22,207 nucleotides of DNA from an uncultured Johnsonella sp. (GTDB lineage Bacteria > Bacillota > Clostridia > Lachnospirales > Lachnospiraceae). The position numbers were made by a program, and so were the translations under genes. Where the stretch lies: positions 1 through 22,207 of the forward strand of contig CAAFUL010000044.1 of the NCBI GenBank assembly GCA_900766185.1. The letters run 5' to 3'. This document shows, piece by piece, positions 8,204 to 15,854 of the stretch (within the stretch, counting starts at the first letter, position 1; each line of letters starts with the position of its first letter). Below the pieces are notes generated by a model, which had not been told where the DNA came from, did no database searches, and saw only the letters and a program-made list of their open reading frames with translations.

Positions 8204-9187
8204 TTGAATATAGTTTATGTAGCTAATGAAGCATATGTAAGTATTTTGGGAACAAGCCTTTATTCTTTATATGAGAATAATAAGACGGAGGCTTTGCTTG
8301 ATGTATACCTTATACAGACAGGTATTAGTGAAAAATCAATAAAGTTACTTAAAAGTTTGGCAGATTCATTTGCAAGAAATTTAATTATCATAAACTTTGA
8401 GGATATAAAACAACGAAAAGAACTTGATTTTCTAGAAAATAAGTTCGATATTTCCGTAATGGCAAGGCTTTTTGCAGATGAACTTTTGCCAAAGCATCTT
8501 GATAGGGTTCTATATATAGACTGTGATACCTTGGTGCTTAGAAGTGTGCATAAGCTTTTTTACATGGAGCTTGGTGATAAAACAATAGCGGCGGTGCCTG
8601 AACCTACAATTAATCTTATGGTAAAGGAAAAGATAGGAATAGCTCTTAGTCAGATGTATTTTAATTCGGGAGTGCTGCTTATAGACTTAAATAAATACAG
8701 AGAAAAAAAGTTCAGACAAAGAGTACTTGCCTACTATGATAATATTAAAGAAAGTAGCGTTTTTTCAGATCAGGACGCTATAAACGGAGCACTTTGCCAT
8801 CATATAAAAGTATTATCACCAAGATATAACTTTTTTGCAAATTACAGGTACTGGTCGTATGAAGCCCTGATAAAGTATTCTCCTTCTTATAGGATAATAC
8901 CGAGAAGGGTATATGAAAGTGCCAAAAAGAATCCGGTTATACTGCACTTTGCCGGAGATGAAAGACCTTGGTATGAGGGAAATTTTAACCCTTATAGAAA
9001 ATTATATAAAAGCTATCAAAGCAAAACCCCATGGAAGGGTAAAAAAGCAAAATCCAAGTCAAGACTTTACTTAGGGCTTTATCACATTATGAATGTAATG
9101 ACCCTGCTATGCCCTAAGCTTAGGATAAAAATATCGGATGAATATATAAAAAGGATGTTTAACGATAACAAATTATGGATACAGTAG
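8204..9187 (+). CDS. GT8-family glycosyltransferase (LgtC/RfaJ-like)
   Basis: A 327-residue retaining glycosyltransferase of CAZy family GT8, expected to use a UDP-sugar in the cytoplasm. It has the DXD motif in LYIDCDTL (D106-D108), FNSGVLLIDL (153-162), SDQDAIN (188-194) and the C-terminal HFAGDERPWY (248-257) that binds metal and phosphate in this family. The start is TTG at 8204. The ribosome site GGAG (8191-8194) overlaps the leuA stop and is 9 bases away. An ATG at 8197 is out of frame and closes after nine codons, so it cannot be the start. Translation is probably coupled to leuA. The stop overlaps the next gene by 13 bases. The family is firm; the sugar and acceptor are unknown. Confidence 0.9.
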   Translation: MNIVYVANEAYVSILGTSLYSLYENNKTEALLDVYLIQTGISEKSIKLLKSLADSFARNLIIINFEDIKQRKELDFLENKFDISVMARLFADELLPKHLDRVLYIDCDTLVLRSVHKLFYMELGDKTIAAVPEPTINLMVKEKIGIALSQMYFNSGVLLIDLNKYREKKFRQRVLAYYDNIKESSVFSDQDAINGALCHHIKVLSPRYNFFANYRYWSYEALIKYSPSYRIIPRRVYESAKKNPVILHFAGDERPWYEGNFNPYRKLYKSYQSKTPWKGKKAKSKSRLYLGLYHIMNVMTLLCPKLRIKISDEYIKRMFNDNKLWIQ

Positions 9188-10074
9188 CTATTTTATTAAA
9201 TTACAATGATGCAGATACTACTATATCAGCGATAAAGCGTCTTAAAAACTGTGCAAGCTTGGATAAGATAGTAGTGGTTGATAATGCCTCCTCGGATAAC
9301 TCCTATGAAAGACTTAAGGCTTATGAATCTGAGAAGGTAGTACTTATAAAAGCAAAAGAAAACCTGGGTTACGGCTGTGGCAATAATCTGGGTCTTTGCT
9401 ATGCCTATAAAGACCTTGCCGCAAGCTATGCCCTTATAGCCAATCCGGATACCTTTATAGAAGATAGGGTAATATCAAAGCTTAGAACAAGTTTTGATAA
9501 AATAAAAGACCTTGCCGCAGCAGCTCCGGTGATGAAACTGAAAGCAAAAAAAGCCCTTAGTTTTAAGGAGTCTTTGCTTAATCTTACACTGGGCTTTCCC
9601 TGTAGGAGCTTTTTGAAAGAACTGATGGAGTGCTGCCCTATTATAAGGAGGCTTTTTGTAAACCGGCTTCATTATAATAAAAAGCATTATAAAAAGAATG
9701 TAGCCTTTGTAGACACCGTAGCCGGCTCGCTGCTTATGGTGGATATAGGAAAAATGCTTGAAGTGGGCGGATATGATGAGGGTGTATTTTTATACCAGGA
9801 GGAAGCCATACTGGGATTTAAGTTAAAGCAAAGAGGATATAAAACAATAATTCTTACAAAGTACTCCTACCTACACGCCCACTCACAAAGTATCAATAAA
9901 AGTTTTGATAAAACCTTAGCCAGACAAAGGCTAAGAGAAGAAAGTGTAATGTATTATTTTAAGCGTTATCTTAGAGTGGGAGACTTAAAAATTGCATTTG
10001 CAAAGTTGGTATTTTTTATAATCAGGCTGGAAATAGGCTTATTTGATATACTGAGTAAAATATGTAAAGTGTGA
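9175..10074 (+). CDS. GT2-family glycosyltransferase (rhamnosyltransferase-like)
   Basis: A 299-residue inverting GT-A glycosyltransferase of family 2. It shows VDNASSDNS (35-43), the NPDT variant of the DXD metal motif (90-93), and the acceptor-side block GGYDEGVFLYQEE followed by GFKLKQRGYK in the last third. This is the pattern of WbbL/RfbF-type rhamnosyltransferases and N-acetylglucosaminyl-diphospho-undecaprenol rhamnosyltransferases. The C-terminal segment is basic and hydrophobic, suggesting membrane association. The start overlaps the end of the GT8 gene by 13 bases with no strong ribosome site of its own, so expression likely depends on translational coupling. The family is firm. A rhamnosyl donor is plausible given rfbD in the window but is inference. 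Confidence 0.87.
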   Translation: MDTVAILLNYNDADTTISAIKRLKNCASLDKIVVVDNASSDNSYERLKAYESEKVVLIKAKENLGYGCGNNLGLCYAYKDLAASYALIANPDTFIEDRVISKLRTSFDKIKDLAAAAPVMKLKAKKALSFKESLLNLTLGFPCRSFLKELMECCPIIRRLFVNRLHYNKKHYKKNVAFVDTVAGSLLMVDIGKMLEVGGYDEGVFLYQEEAILGFKLKQRGYKTIILTKYSYLHAHSQSINKSFDKTLARQRLREESVMYYFKRYLRVGDLKIAFAKLVFFIIRLEIGLFDILSKICKV

Positions 10075-10132
10075 TTAGATAAATATAACAGACTTGCGAA
10101 CTTACCCAAACTTAAAAAAGAGGACAGAGATT

Positions 10133-11056
10133 ATGATACATATACTTTTGGCTACTTATAACGGAGCAAGCTACATAAGGCAGCAGCTTGATTCCATATT
10201 TACACAAAGCTGTGATGAGTTTAAGCTTTATGTGTCTGATGACAATTCCACAGACGAAACCTATAACATATTAAAGGAATATGAAAGCAGATATCCTGAA
10301 AAAATGTTTATCTCAAGGTCTGAAAACAGGCTTGGAGCAGCGGCTAATTTCCTTGCTTTGCTTAAAAATTGCGATGCGGAGTATATAATGTTTGCGGATC
10401 AGGATGATGTATGGGATAAAAGAAAAATCGAGTACAGCCTAAAGTGTATGAAGAGTATGGAGGCTAAGTACGGTAAGTATACTCCCCTACTTATACACTC
10501 GGATCTTAGTGTGGTAGATGAAGAACTAAGAACACTTAACAAAAGCCTTGCAAGCTTTCTTAAAATAGATGCAAAGCGCAAAAGGCTTTCTTATTTGCTT
10601 GTGGAAAATGTAGTAACGGGCAGTACGGTGATGATAAATAAAGCACTTAAGACTAAGGTAAACTTAAGTGATAAGTGTTTTATGCATGATTGGTGGCTGG
10701 CACTTACGGCAACCTGTTTTGGAAAAATAGGCTATATTAATATGCCTCTTAATCTTTATAGACAGCATAGAGACAATGTCCTTGGGGTTAAAGATATATA
10801 CAGCCTTTCGGCACTTTTTACAGAGAGAATAAAAAGAAGTAAAGAAGTAAAATCAAATTATAAGAAAATGTATGCTCAGGCAGAGGCTTTTTTGGGAATT
10901 TACAAAGACGCTCTAAGTCGGGAAAACAGAGAGATCCTGGGAAGCTTTGTAAATATGCAAGCTATGAACCGCTTGCAAAAGATATATACGGTATACAGGT
11001 ATAAGTTCTTTAAGAGCAATATCTTAATGAACTTAGGCTTACTATTTAATATATAG
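10133..11056 (+). CDS. GT2-family glycosyltransferase
   Basis: A 307-residue GT-A family 2 glycosyltransferase opening directly with IHILLATYNG. It contains SDDNSTDET (35-43), the metal motif ADQDDVW (88-94) and the catalytic-side segment FMHDWWLAL (183-191), with a conserved LYRQH...NV (the H-x-x-N type block) shortly after. This set is typical of rhamnosyl- and galactosyltransferases in capsule clusters. I choose the ATG at 10133 because AGAGGA lies about 7 bases upstream and the GT2 fold begins at once. A longer frame from a TTG at 10094 adds 13 residues with no ribosome site. It sits in the unit between another GT2 and a flippase. The donor sugar is not determinable from sequence. Confidence 0.87.
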   Translation: MIHILLATYNGASYIRQQLDSIFTQSCDEFKLYVSDDNSTDETYNILKEYESRYPEKMFISRSENRLGAAANFLALLKNCDAEYIMFADQDDVWDKRKIEYSLKCMKSMEAKYGKYTPLLIHSDLSVVDEELRTLNKSLASFLKIDAKRKRLSYLLVENVVTGSTVMINKALKTKVNLSDKCFMHDWWLALTATCFGKIGYINMPLNLYRQHRDNVLGVKDIYSLSALFTERIKRSKEVKSNYKKMYAQAEAFLGIYKDALSRENREILGSFVNMQAMNRLQKIYTVYRYKFFKSNILMNLGLLFNI

Positions 11057-11069
11057 GGAGAGATGTTTT

Positions 11070-12512
11070 ATGAGTAAGGGTTCGGGGATTGCCGGAGGAC
11101 TTTTTTGGAAATTTTTGGAGCAGGGAGCTTCTCAACTGGTGCAATTTATTGTATCGGTACTTTTGGCAAGGCTGTTAGGACCTGAGCAATACGGTGTGGT
11201 AGTACTTATACTTGTTTTTGTCAATATGCTTGCCCTATTTGTGCAAAACGGTTTTGCCACTGCACTTATACAAAAAAAAGACAGCACAAAGACGGATTTT
11301 AACTCCGTACTCTACTTTAATATCGTACTTGGTATACTTCTTTACATACTGATATATTTTGCAGCACCTTTTATATCAGCATTTTATAAAGATGAGCATA
11401 TTACCCTACTTACAAGGCTTACAGCCCTGATACTTATACCTGCCGGTGTTATTGCGGTACAAAATGCATATATAGCAAGTCGCATGGAATTTAGCAAGCT
11501 TTTTGTAGCGACCTTTTTAACTGCCGTAATTTCAGGAAGTATAAGTGTATATATTGCATATAAGGGATTTGGCGTGTATGCACTTGTAGCACAGCAGCTT
11601 TTATACTATTCTTTACTTTGCATTATACTCTTATGCCTGCTGTCATGGAAGCCGGCTTTGGAATTTAAGTTCTCAAGTATAAAAAGTCTTTCTTCTTTCG
11701 GACTTAGAATGCTTTTAGCCGCTGCCATAGACAACACCTTTAACAACATACATTCACTTGTTATGGGAAAGACCTTTAATAAGGCGGTGCTTGCCAATTT
11801 CAACAGGGGAGAGCAGTTTCCCAAACTTATAGTGGCAAACCTCGGCGCAAGCATACAGGCGGTGATGCTGCCGGTAATGTCAAAGGTGCAGGACGAAAGT
11901 CAAAAGGTGAGGGAAATGTTAAAGCAGGCAATATCAATAAGTTGCTATGTGGTATTTCCCATGATGTTCGGAATGATTGCCATGTCGGATACGATAATAA
12001 TACTCTTTCTCGGGAAGGCATGGGAGCAGGCGGTAATATATCTGATACTTATGAGTCTGACTTATGCTTTGTGGTCCATACATATAGTTAATTTGCAGAC
12101 TATAAGTGCTCTCGGAAGAAGCGATATCTTCCTAAAGATTGAAGTAATTAAAAAGATAGTATCGGTATCCTTGCTCTTACTGGGCATATACTTAAAGGAT
12201 GTATTTATATTTGTATTATTAAAAGTGGTGGCTGATTTTATAGCAGCCTTTATCAATTCATACCCGAATGCCAAGTTACTTGACTTCGGACCCTTAAAAC
12301 AGTTTGTAAAAGTGCTGCCATCGCTTACATTATCTGCTATAATGGCGGCAGCGGTATATGCGGTGGGAAGATTTCTTGCTATGGGGGTGTTAAGGCTTGT
12401 ATGTCAGCTTGTTACAGGAGTTTTGGCATATATCATACTTTCAATTATATCAAGAAATAAAGACTTCCTGTTTTTATATTCATTATACAAAAATACGGTT
12501 AAAAAGGCTTAA
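11070..12512 (+). CDS. Wzx-type polysaccharide flippase (MOP superfamily)
   Basis: A 480-residue integral membrane protein with many hydrophobic segments, expected to be the 12-14 helices of the MOP exporter superfamily. It has the N-terminal GGLFWKFLEQGASQLVQFIV block and the following LARLLGPEQYG motif, both characteristic of Wzx/RfbX/TuaB-type lipid-linked oligosaccharide translocases. It would move undecaprenyl-linked repeat units across the cytoplasmic membrane. A GGGAG site precedes the ATG at 11070. Only 11 bases separate it from a second, distinct MOP-like gene. The family is firm; the substrate would be the lipid-linked glycan made by the neighbouring transferases (inference). Confidence 0.9.
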   Translation: MSKGSGIAGGLFWKFLEQGASQLVQFIVSVLLARLLGPEQYGVVVLILVFVNMLALFVQNGFATALIQKKDSTKTDFNSVLYFNIVLGILLYILIYFAAPFISAFYKDEHITLLTRLTALILIPAGVIAVQNAYIASRMEFSKLFVATFLTAVISGSISVYIAYKGFGVYALVAQQLLYYSLLCIILLCLLSWKPALEFKFSSIKSLSSFGLRMLLAAAIDNTFNNIHSLVMGKTFNKAVLANFNRGEQFPKLIVANLGASIQAVMLPVMSKVQDESQKVREMLKQAISISCYVVFPMMFGMIAMSDTIIILFLGKAWEQAVIYLILMSLTYALWSIHIVNLQTISALGRSDIFLKIEVIKKIVSVSLLLLGIYLKDVFIFVLLKVVADFIAAFINSYPNAKLLDFGPLKQFVKVLPSLTLSAIMAAAVYAVGRFLAMGVLRLVCQLVTGVLAYIILSIISRNKDFLFLYSLYKNTVKKA

Positions 12513-12523
12513 CAGGGTGCAGA

Positions 12524-13765
12524 ATGGAAAATAACGAAAAAGCGGGTGTGTTTTGGAACATATTGGGAAGCAGCGTATATGCAATAACCGGTATGCTCAT
12601 AGGCGTAATAGTAATAGGCTTACAGGGAGAGTACGAGGGAGGACTTTTCTTACTGGCATTCTCAACTCTGGGGCAGCAACTTTACATAGTCTCGAACTTT
12701 GGGCAAAGACCGGTAATGATAACGGACACTGCACATAAACATAGCTTCGGAGATTACTTAAATTTTAGAAAAATAAGTTTTATAGCGGCTGTAGTAGCAG
12801 GATTTATCTACAGCTTATTTTTTGCCGGAAGTTTATATATAATTATTATATGGATGCTGATGATTATATATAAGGCTCTGGACGGACTTGCAGATGCTTA
12901 TGAATCGGAGTTTCAAAGGCAGTTAAGACTTGATATCACCGGAAAGTCAATACTTATAAGAACCCTGGTATCAGTTTTAGTATTTATAGCGGCACTTCTG
13001 CTTAGTAAAAATCTCTTGATTTCAGCCGTAAGCTTTGTGCTTAGCCTTTTGCTGGTAGTGTATGTTGTTGATATTAGGGGGCTAAAAAAAATACAAAGTG
13101 TTGACTATAAGGTGGATAAGTACAGCCTTAAACCTATATTTGATAAATCAAAGTGGCTTTTTTTATCATCATTTTTGGATATGTATGTATTTTCTGCATC
13201 AAAGTATTCGGTAAGCAATCTACTGGGATACGAGGTAAATGCTTACTACAGCCTTATATTTATACCTACTTCCATTATAAATTTAATGGCGAATTTTATA
13301 ATAAGACCGACTCTTACGAGGCTTAGTATACTCTATGACAAAAACGATATAAAAGAATTTATAAAACTTGTAGTTAAAATAATGATAGGAATAATACTGC
13401 TTACAGCCCTTGCGGTAGTGGCAGGATACTTTCTGGGTATGCCCATACTCAGTATAGTACTCGGCTACGACATAAAAGAAATGTTTAAGTTAAGATTTGC
13501 CTTTATAATTCTTTTAATAGGCGGAGGTTTCTATGCTATACTTAATCTGTTATACTATGTGTTAGTAATATTTGAAAAAAGAAGGGAGATCTTTATTACC
13601 TATATTATCTCTTCAGTTATTGCATTTTTATTAAGTGATAGAGTAACCCTTAAATTCGGTATAAACGGAGCGGCTATTCTCTATGCCCTGCTTATGTGCC
13701 TTACCGCAGTGATGTTTGGAATGTTTTGTATTGCTGCGATATTAAACAAAAGCAAAAGGGTATAA
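12524..13765 (+). CDS. Second MOP/Wzx-like polysaccharide transporter
   Basis: A 413-residue polytopic membrane protein. The N terminus (GVFWNILGSSVYAITGMLIGVIV, written here as the region around residues 8-30) and the LRLDITGKSI...VLVF segment resemble short members of the polysaccharide biosynthesis/Wzx group. It is shorter than and clearly different in sequence from the preceding flippase, so it is not a recent duplicate. The ribosome site is weak (AGGGTGCAG before the ATG), suggesting coupling to the upstream gene, which ends 11 bases earlier. Two flippases in one unit suggest two lipid-linked substrates, for example a main-chain unit and a monosaccharide-phosphate lipid (GacK-like). That assignment is inference; the family call is reasonably good. 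Confidence 0.78.
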   Translation: MENNEKAGVFWNILGSSVYAITGMLIGVIVIGLQGEYEGGLFLLAFSTLGQQLYIVSNFGQRPVMITDTAHKHSFGDYLNFRKISFIAAVVAGFIYSLFFAGSLYIIIIWMLMIIYKALDGLADAYESEFQRQLRLDITGKSILIRTLVSVLVFIAALLLSKNLLISAVSFVLSLLLVVYVVDIRGLKKIQSVDYKVDKYSLKPIFDKSKWLFLSSFLDMYVFSASKYSVSNLLGYEVNAYYSLIFIPTSIINLMANFIIRPTLTRLSILYDKNDIKEFIKLVVKIMIGIILLTALAVVAGYFLGMPILSIVLGYDIKEMFKLRFAFIILLIGGGFYAILNLLYYVLVIFEKRREIFITYIISSVIAFLLSDRVTLKFGINGAAILYALLMCLTAVMFGMFCIAAILNKSKRV

Positions 13766-13823
13766 TTTAACAATTACAGTTTAAGCGCTTAAGTTAGCGT
13801 ACTGTAAATAATAAGGAGTTTTT

Positions 13824-14771
13824 ATGTATGATGTAGATGTAATTATACCGACTTATAAGCCGGATGACAGATTTTTAGAAAGCCTTAGACGCTTATCAAA
13901 GCAAAGTGTAAAACCTAATAATATCTATATCATAAATACGGATAGGAGTATCTGGGACTCTCTTGATATGGATAGTAAAATAAAGAATTTAAGCCTTGAT
14001 GTAGGTATAGATATATCCCATATCGACAAGAAGGACTTTGACCACGGTGCGAGCAGAAACCTTGGAGTATCAAAGTCTAAGGCAAAGTACTTTGTATGCA
14101 TGACACAGGATGCACTGCCTAAGGACAAAGCCCTGATAGAAGAACTTATAAGCCCTATGTCGGATGAGATAAAACTCAGTTATGCAAGGCAGGAGGCTTA
14201 TAAGGAAGCTTCAGAGATAGAAAAAATCACCAGAAATTATAATTACCCTGAGGTATCCGCAGTAAAAAGTGAGGCGGATAAAGACATTTACGGTATAAAA
14301 CTTTACTTTTGCTCCAATGTATGTGCCGCCTATGAAAGAGAAACTTTTGAAAAACTCGGAAGATTTAAGGAGGGGCTTATACTTAATGAAGATATGATAT
14401 ATGCCGCCTGTGTGCTTAAGTCGGGGAAAAAATTAATGTATAGTGCTGCTGCGGTTGTATACCATTCACATGATTACAGTGCAAGGCAGCAGTTTGAAAG
14501 AAATTTTGATATAGCCGTATCTCAAGTTATGTATAAAGAATACTTTGAAGGCTTGAAAAGTGAAAGTGAGGGCATAAAACTTGTAAAAAAAACCGCCCTT
14601 CACCTAATCAAAAAAGGGAAACTTTTATCTGTTTTTAAGTTGATATATATAAGTGCGGCAAAGTATCTGGGATATAAGAAGGGTAAAAATTACCTTAAAC
14701 TTACAAAAGAACAAAGAATAAAGTGTAGTATGAATAAGTCCTACTGGGAGAGGGATGAGTATGCCGGATAA
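13824..14771 (+). CDS. GT2-family rhamnosyltransferase-like glycosyltransferase
   Basis: A 315-residue GT2 enzyme beginning VDVIIPTYKPDDRF. It carries DFDHGASRN (71-79), a variant of the DF(D/N)HGxTRN motif of rhamnosyltransferases. MTQDALP (93-99) sits in the metal-binding position, with NEDM (188-191) and HSHDYS (214-219) as acceptor-side residues. This combination is typical of RgpB/RfbF-like rhamnosyl transferases of rhamnose-rich cell wall polysaccharides. An AAGGAG site precedes the ATG. It follows the only sizeable break in the downstream half of the unit, a 58-base gap containing an inverted repeat. The next gene starts inside its 3' end. The GT2 call is firm; rhamnose specificity is likely but inferred. 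Confidence 0.87.
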   Translation: MYDVDVIIPTYKPDDRFLESLRRLSKQSVKPNNIYIINTDRSIWDSLDMDSKIKNLSLDVGIDISHIDKKDFDHGASRNLGVSKSKAKYFVCMTQDALPKDKALIEELISPMSDEIKLSYARQEAYKEASEIEKITRNYNYPEVSAVKSEADKDIYGIKLYFCSNVCAAYERETFEKLGRFKEGLILNEDMIYAACVLKSGKKLMYSAAAVVYHSHDYSARQQFERNFDIAVSQVMYKEYFEGLKSESEGIKLVKKTALHLIKKGKLLSVFKLIYISAAKYLGYKKGKNYLKLTKEQRIKCSMNKSYWERDEYAG

Positions 14772-15477
14772 GAAGAATACCGATATACTTTTGATAATAC
14801 CGGCTTATAACGAAGAGGGTAATATATCAAGAGTGGTTGACAATTTAATTAGTAATTACAAGGATCTTGACTATGTGGTTGTCAATGACGGTTCAAGGGA
14901 TAACACCGCAAAGATCTGTTATGAAAAAGAGTATAATATTTTGGATCTACCCATAAACTTAGGGCTTGCCGGAGCATTCCAGGCAGGGATGAAGTATGCT
15001 TACAAGTATAATTATAAGTATGCCATACAATTTGACGGAGACGGACAGCACAGGGCGGAATACGCCTACGCACTTAAAGATAAGCTTGAAGAGGGCTATG
15101 ATATAGTAATAGCCTCAAGATTTTTGGAAAATAAAAAATCATTTAAACTTCGTATGCTCGGGAGCAGGATAATAAGTTTTGCCATATTTTTAACAACAGG
15201 TACTAAGATAAGCGATCCCACCTCGGGTATGAGGATCTACAACAGAAAAAGCATAGAGGAATTTGCACTGAACCTAAACTATGCTCCCGAGCCGGATACC
15301 ATATCCTATCTTTTAAAACAGGGAATGAAACTTGCGGAAATACCTGCGATAATGGATGAGAGGGTAAGCGGTACAAGCTATCTTTCACCTATAAAAGCAG
15401 GCATATATATGCTGCGTATGCTGGTGTCAATATTATTTATACAGAATTTTAGAAAAAGGGAAAGCAGGTACAAATAG
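14761..15477 (+). CDS. Polyprenyl-phosphate sugar synthase-like GT2 (DPM1/GacI type)
   Basis: A short GT2 protein of 238 residues in the dolichol/polyprenyl-phosphate glycosyltransferase subgroup. It has PAYNEEGNI (14-22), NDGSRDNT (42-49), FDGDGQH (91-97) and SDPTSGMRIY (151-160). The cytoplasmic enzyme would load a sugar from a nucleotide donor onto undecaprenyl phosphate. It lacks the C-terminal two-helix anchor of many relatives and is followed by a separate DUF2304 membrane protein, as in streptococcal GacI-GacJ, where the small partner stimulates the transferase. I prefer the ATG at 14761 because GGAGAGGG lies 6 bases upstream; an in-frame ATG at 14755 abuts that site. The gene overlaps the preceding GT2 by 11 bases. 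The sugar (GlcNAc, Glc or other) is not known. Confidence 0.85.
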   Translation: MPDKKNTDILLIIPAYNEEGNISRVVDNLISNYKDLDYVVVNDGSRDNTAKICYEKEYNILDLPINLGLAGAFQAGMKYAYKYNYKYAIQFDGDGQHRAEYAYALKDKLEEGYDIVIASRFLENKKSFKLRMLGSRIISFAIFLTTGTKISDPTSGMRIYNRKSIEEFALNLNYAPEPDTISYLLKQGMKLAEIPAIMDERVSGTSYLSPIKAGIYMLRMLVSILFIQNFRKRESRYK

Positions 15478-15486
15478 GAGGGCTGT

Positions 15487-15828
15487 ATGTCTGTAATGCT
15501 TAGAATTTTACTTATAGTTTTTTCCGTTATCACAAGTATTGTTGTAATACATAAGATACGCAAAGCAAAGCTTAGAATAGATGATGCGGTGTTTTGGGTT
15601 TGTTTTTCACTGGCTCTTATAGTAATGGCGGTCTTTCCGAGTATAGTTTACAGACTTGCCGAGCTTACCAAAACTCAGTCGCCGGCAAACCTTTTATACC
15701 TGAGTATAATATTTATACTTATAGTAAAGATTTTTTTGATGAGCTTACACATTTCAAATATAGAAGAAAAACTTGCCGCCTTGGCTTGTGATATAGCTAT
15801 AAGTAAGCATGATAAAGATACAAAATAG
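15487..15828 (+). CDS. DUF2304 small membrane protein (GacJ-like partner)
   Basis: A 113-residue protein with three hydrophobic segments at about 4-22, 33-52 and 68-88 and a charged C-terminal tail, matching the size and layout of DUF2304. The conserved-looking stretch is DDAVFWVCFSLALIVMAVFP. Members of this family commonly sit immediately next to short polyprenyl-phosphate glycosyltransferases. In group A Streptococcus the equivalent GacJ forms a complex with GacI and raises its activity. The start follows a TAGGAGG site that overlaps the stop of the upstream gene, so the two are probably translated together. Its function here is inferred from this neighbourhood; no catalytic motif is visible or expected. 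Confidence 0.82.
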   Translation: MSVMLRILLIVFSVITSIVVIHKIRKAKLRIDDAVFWVCFSLALIVMAVFPSIVYRLAELTKTQSPANLLYLSIIFILIVKIFLMSLHISNIEEKLAALACDIAISKHDKDTK

Positions 15829-15854
15829 GTGAAAATTTTAAGGGAGTTTATGCC

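Noticed and set aside
10094..10132. Longer N terminus for the GT2 gene from a TTG codon
   Set aside because: No ribosome site precedes the TTG, whereas AGAGGA sits correctly before the ATG at 10133 where the GT2 fold begins.
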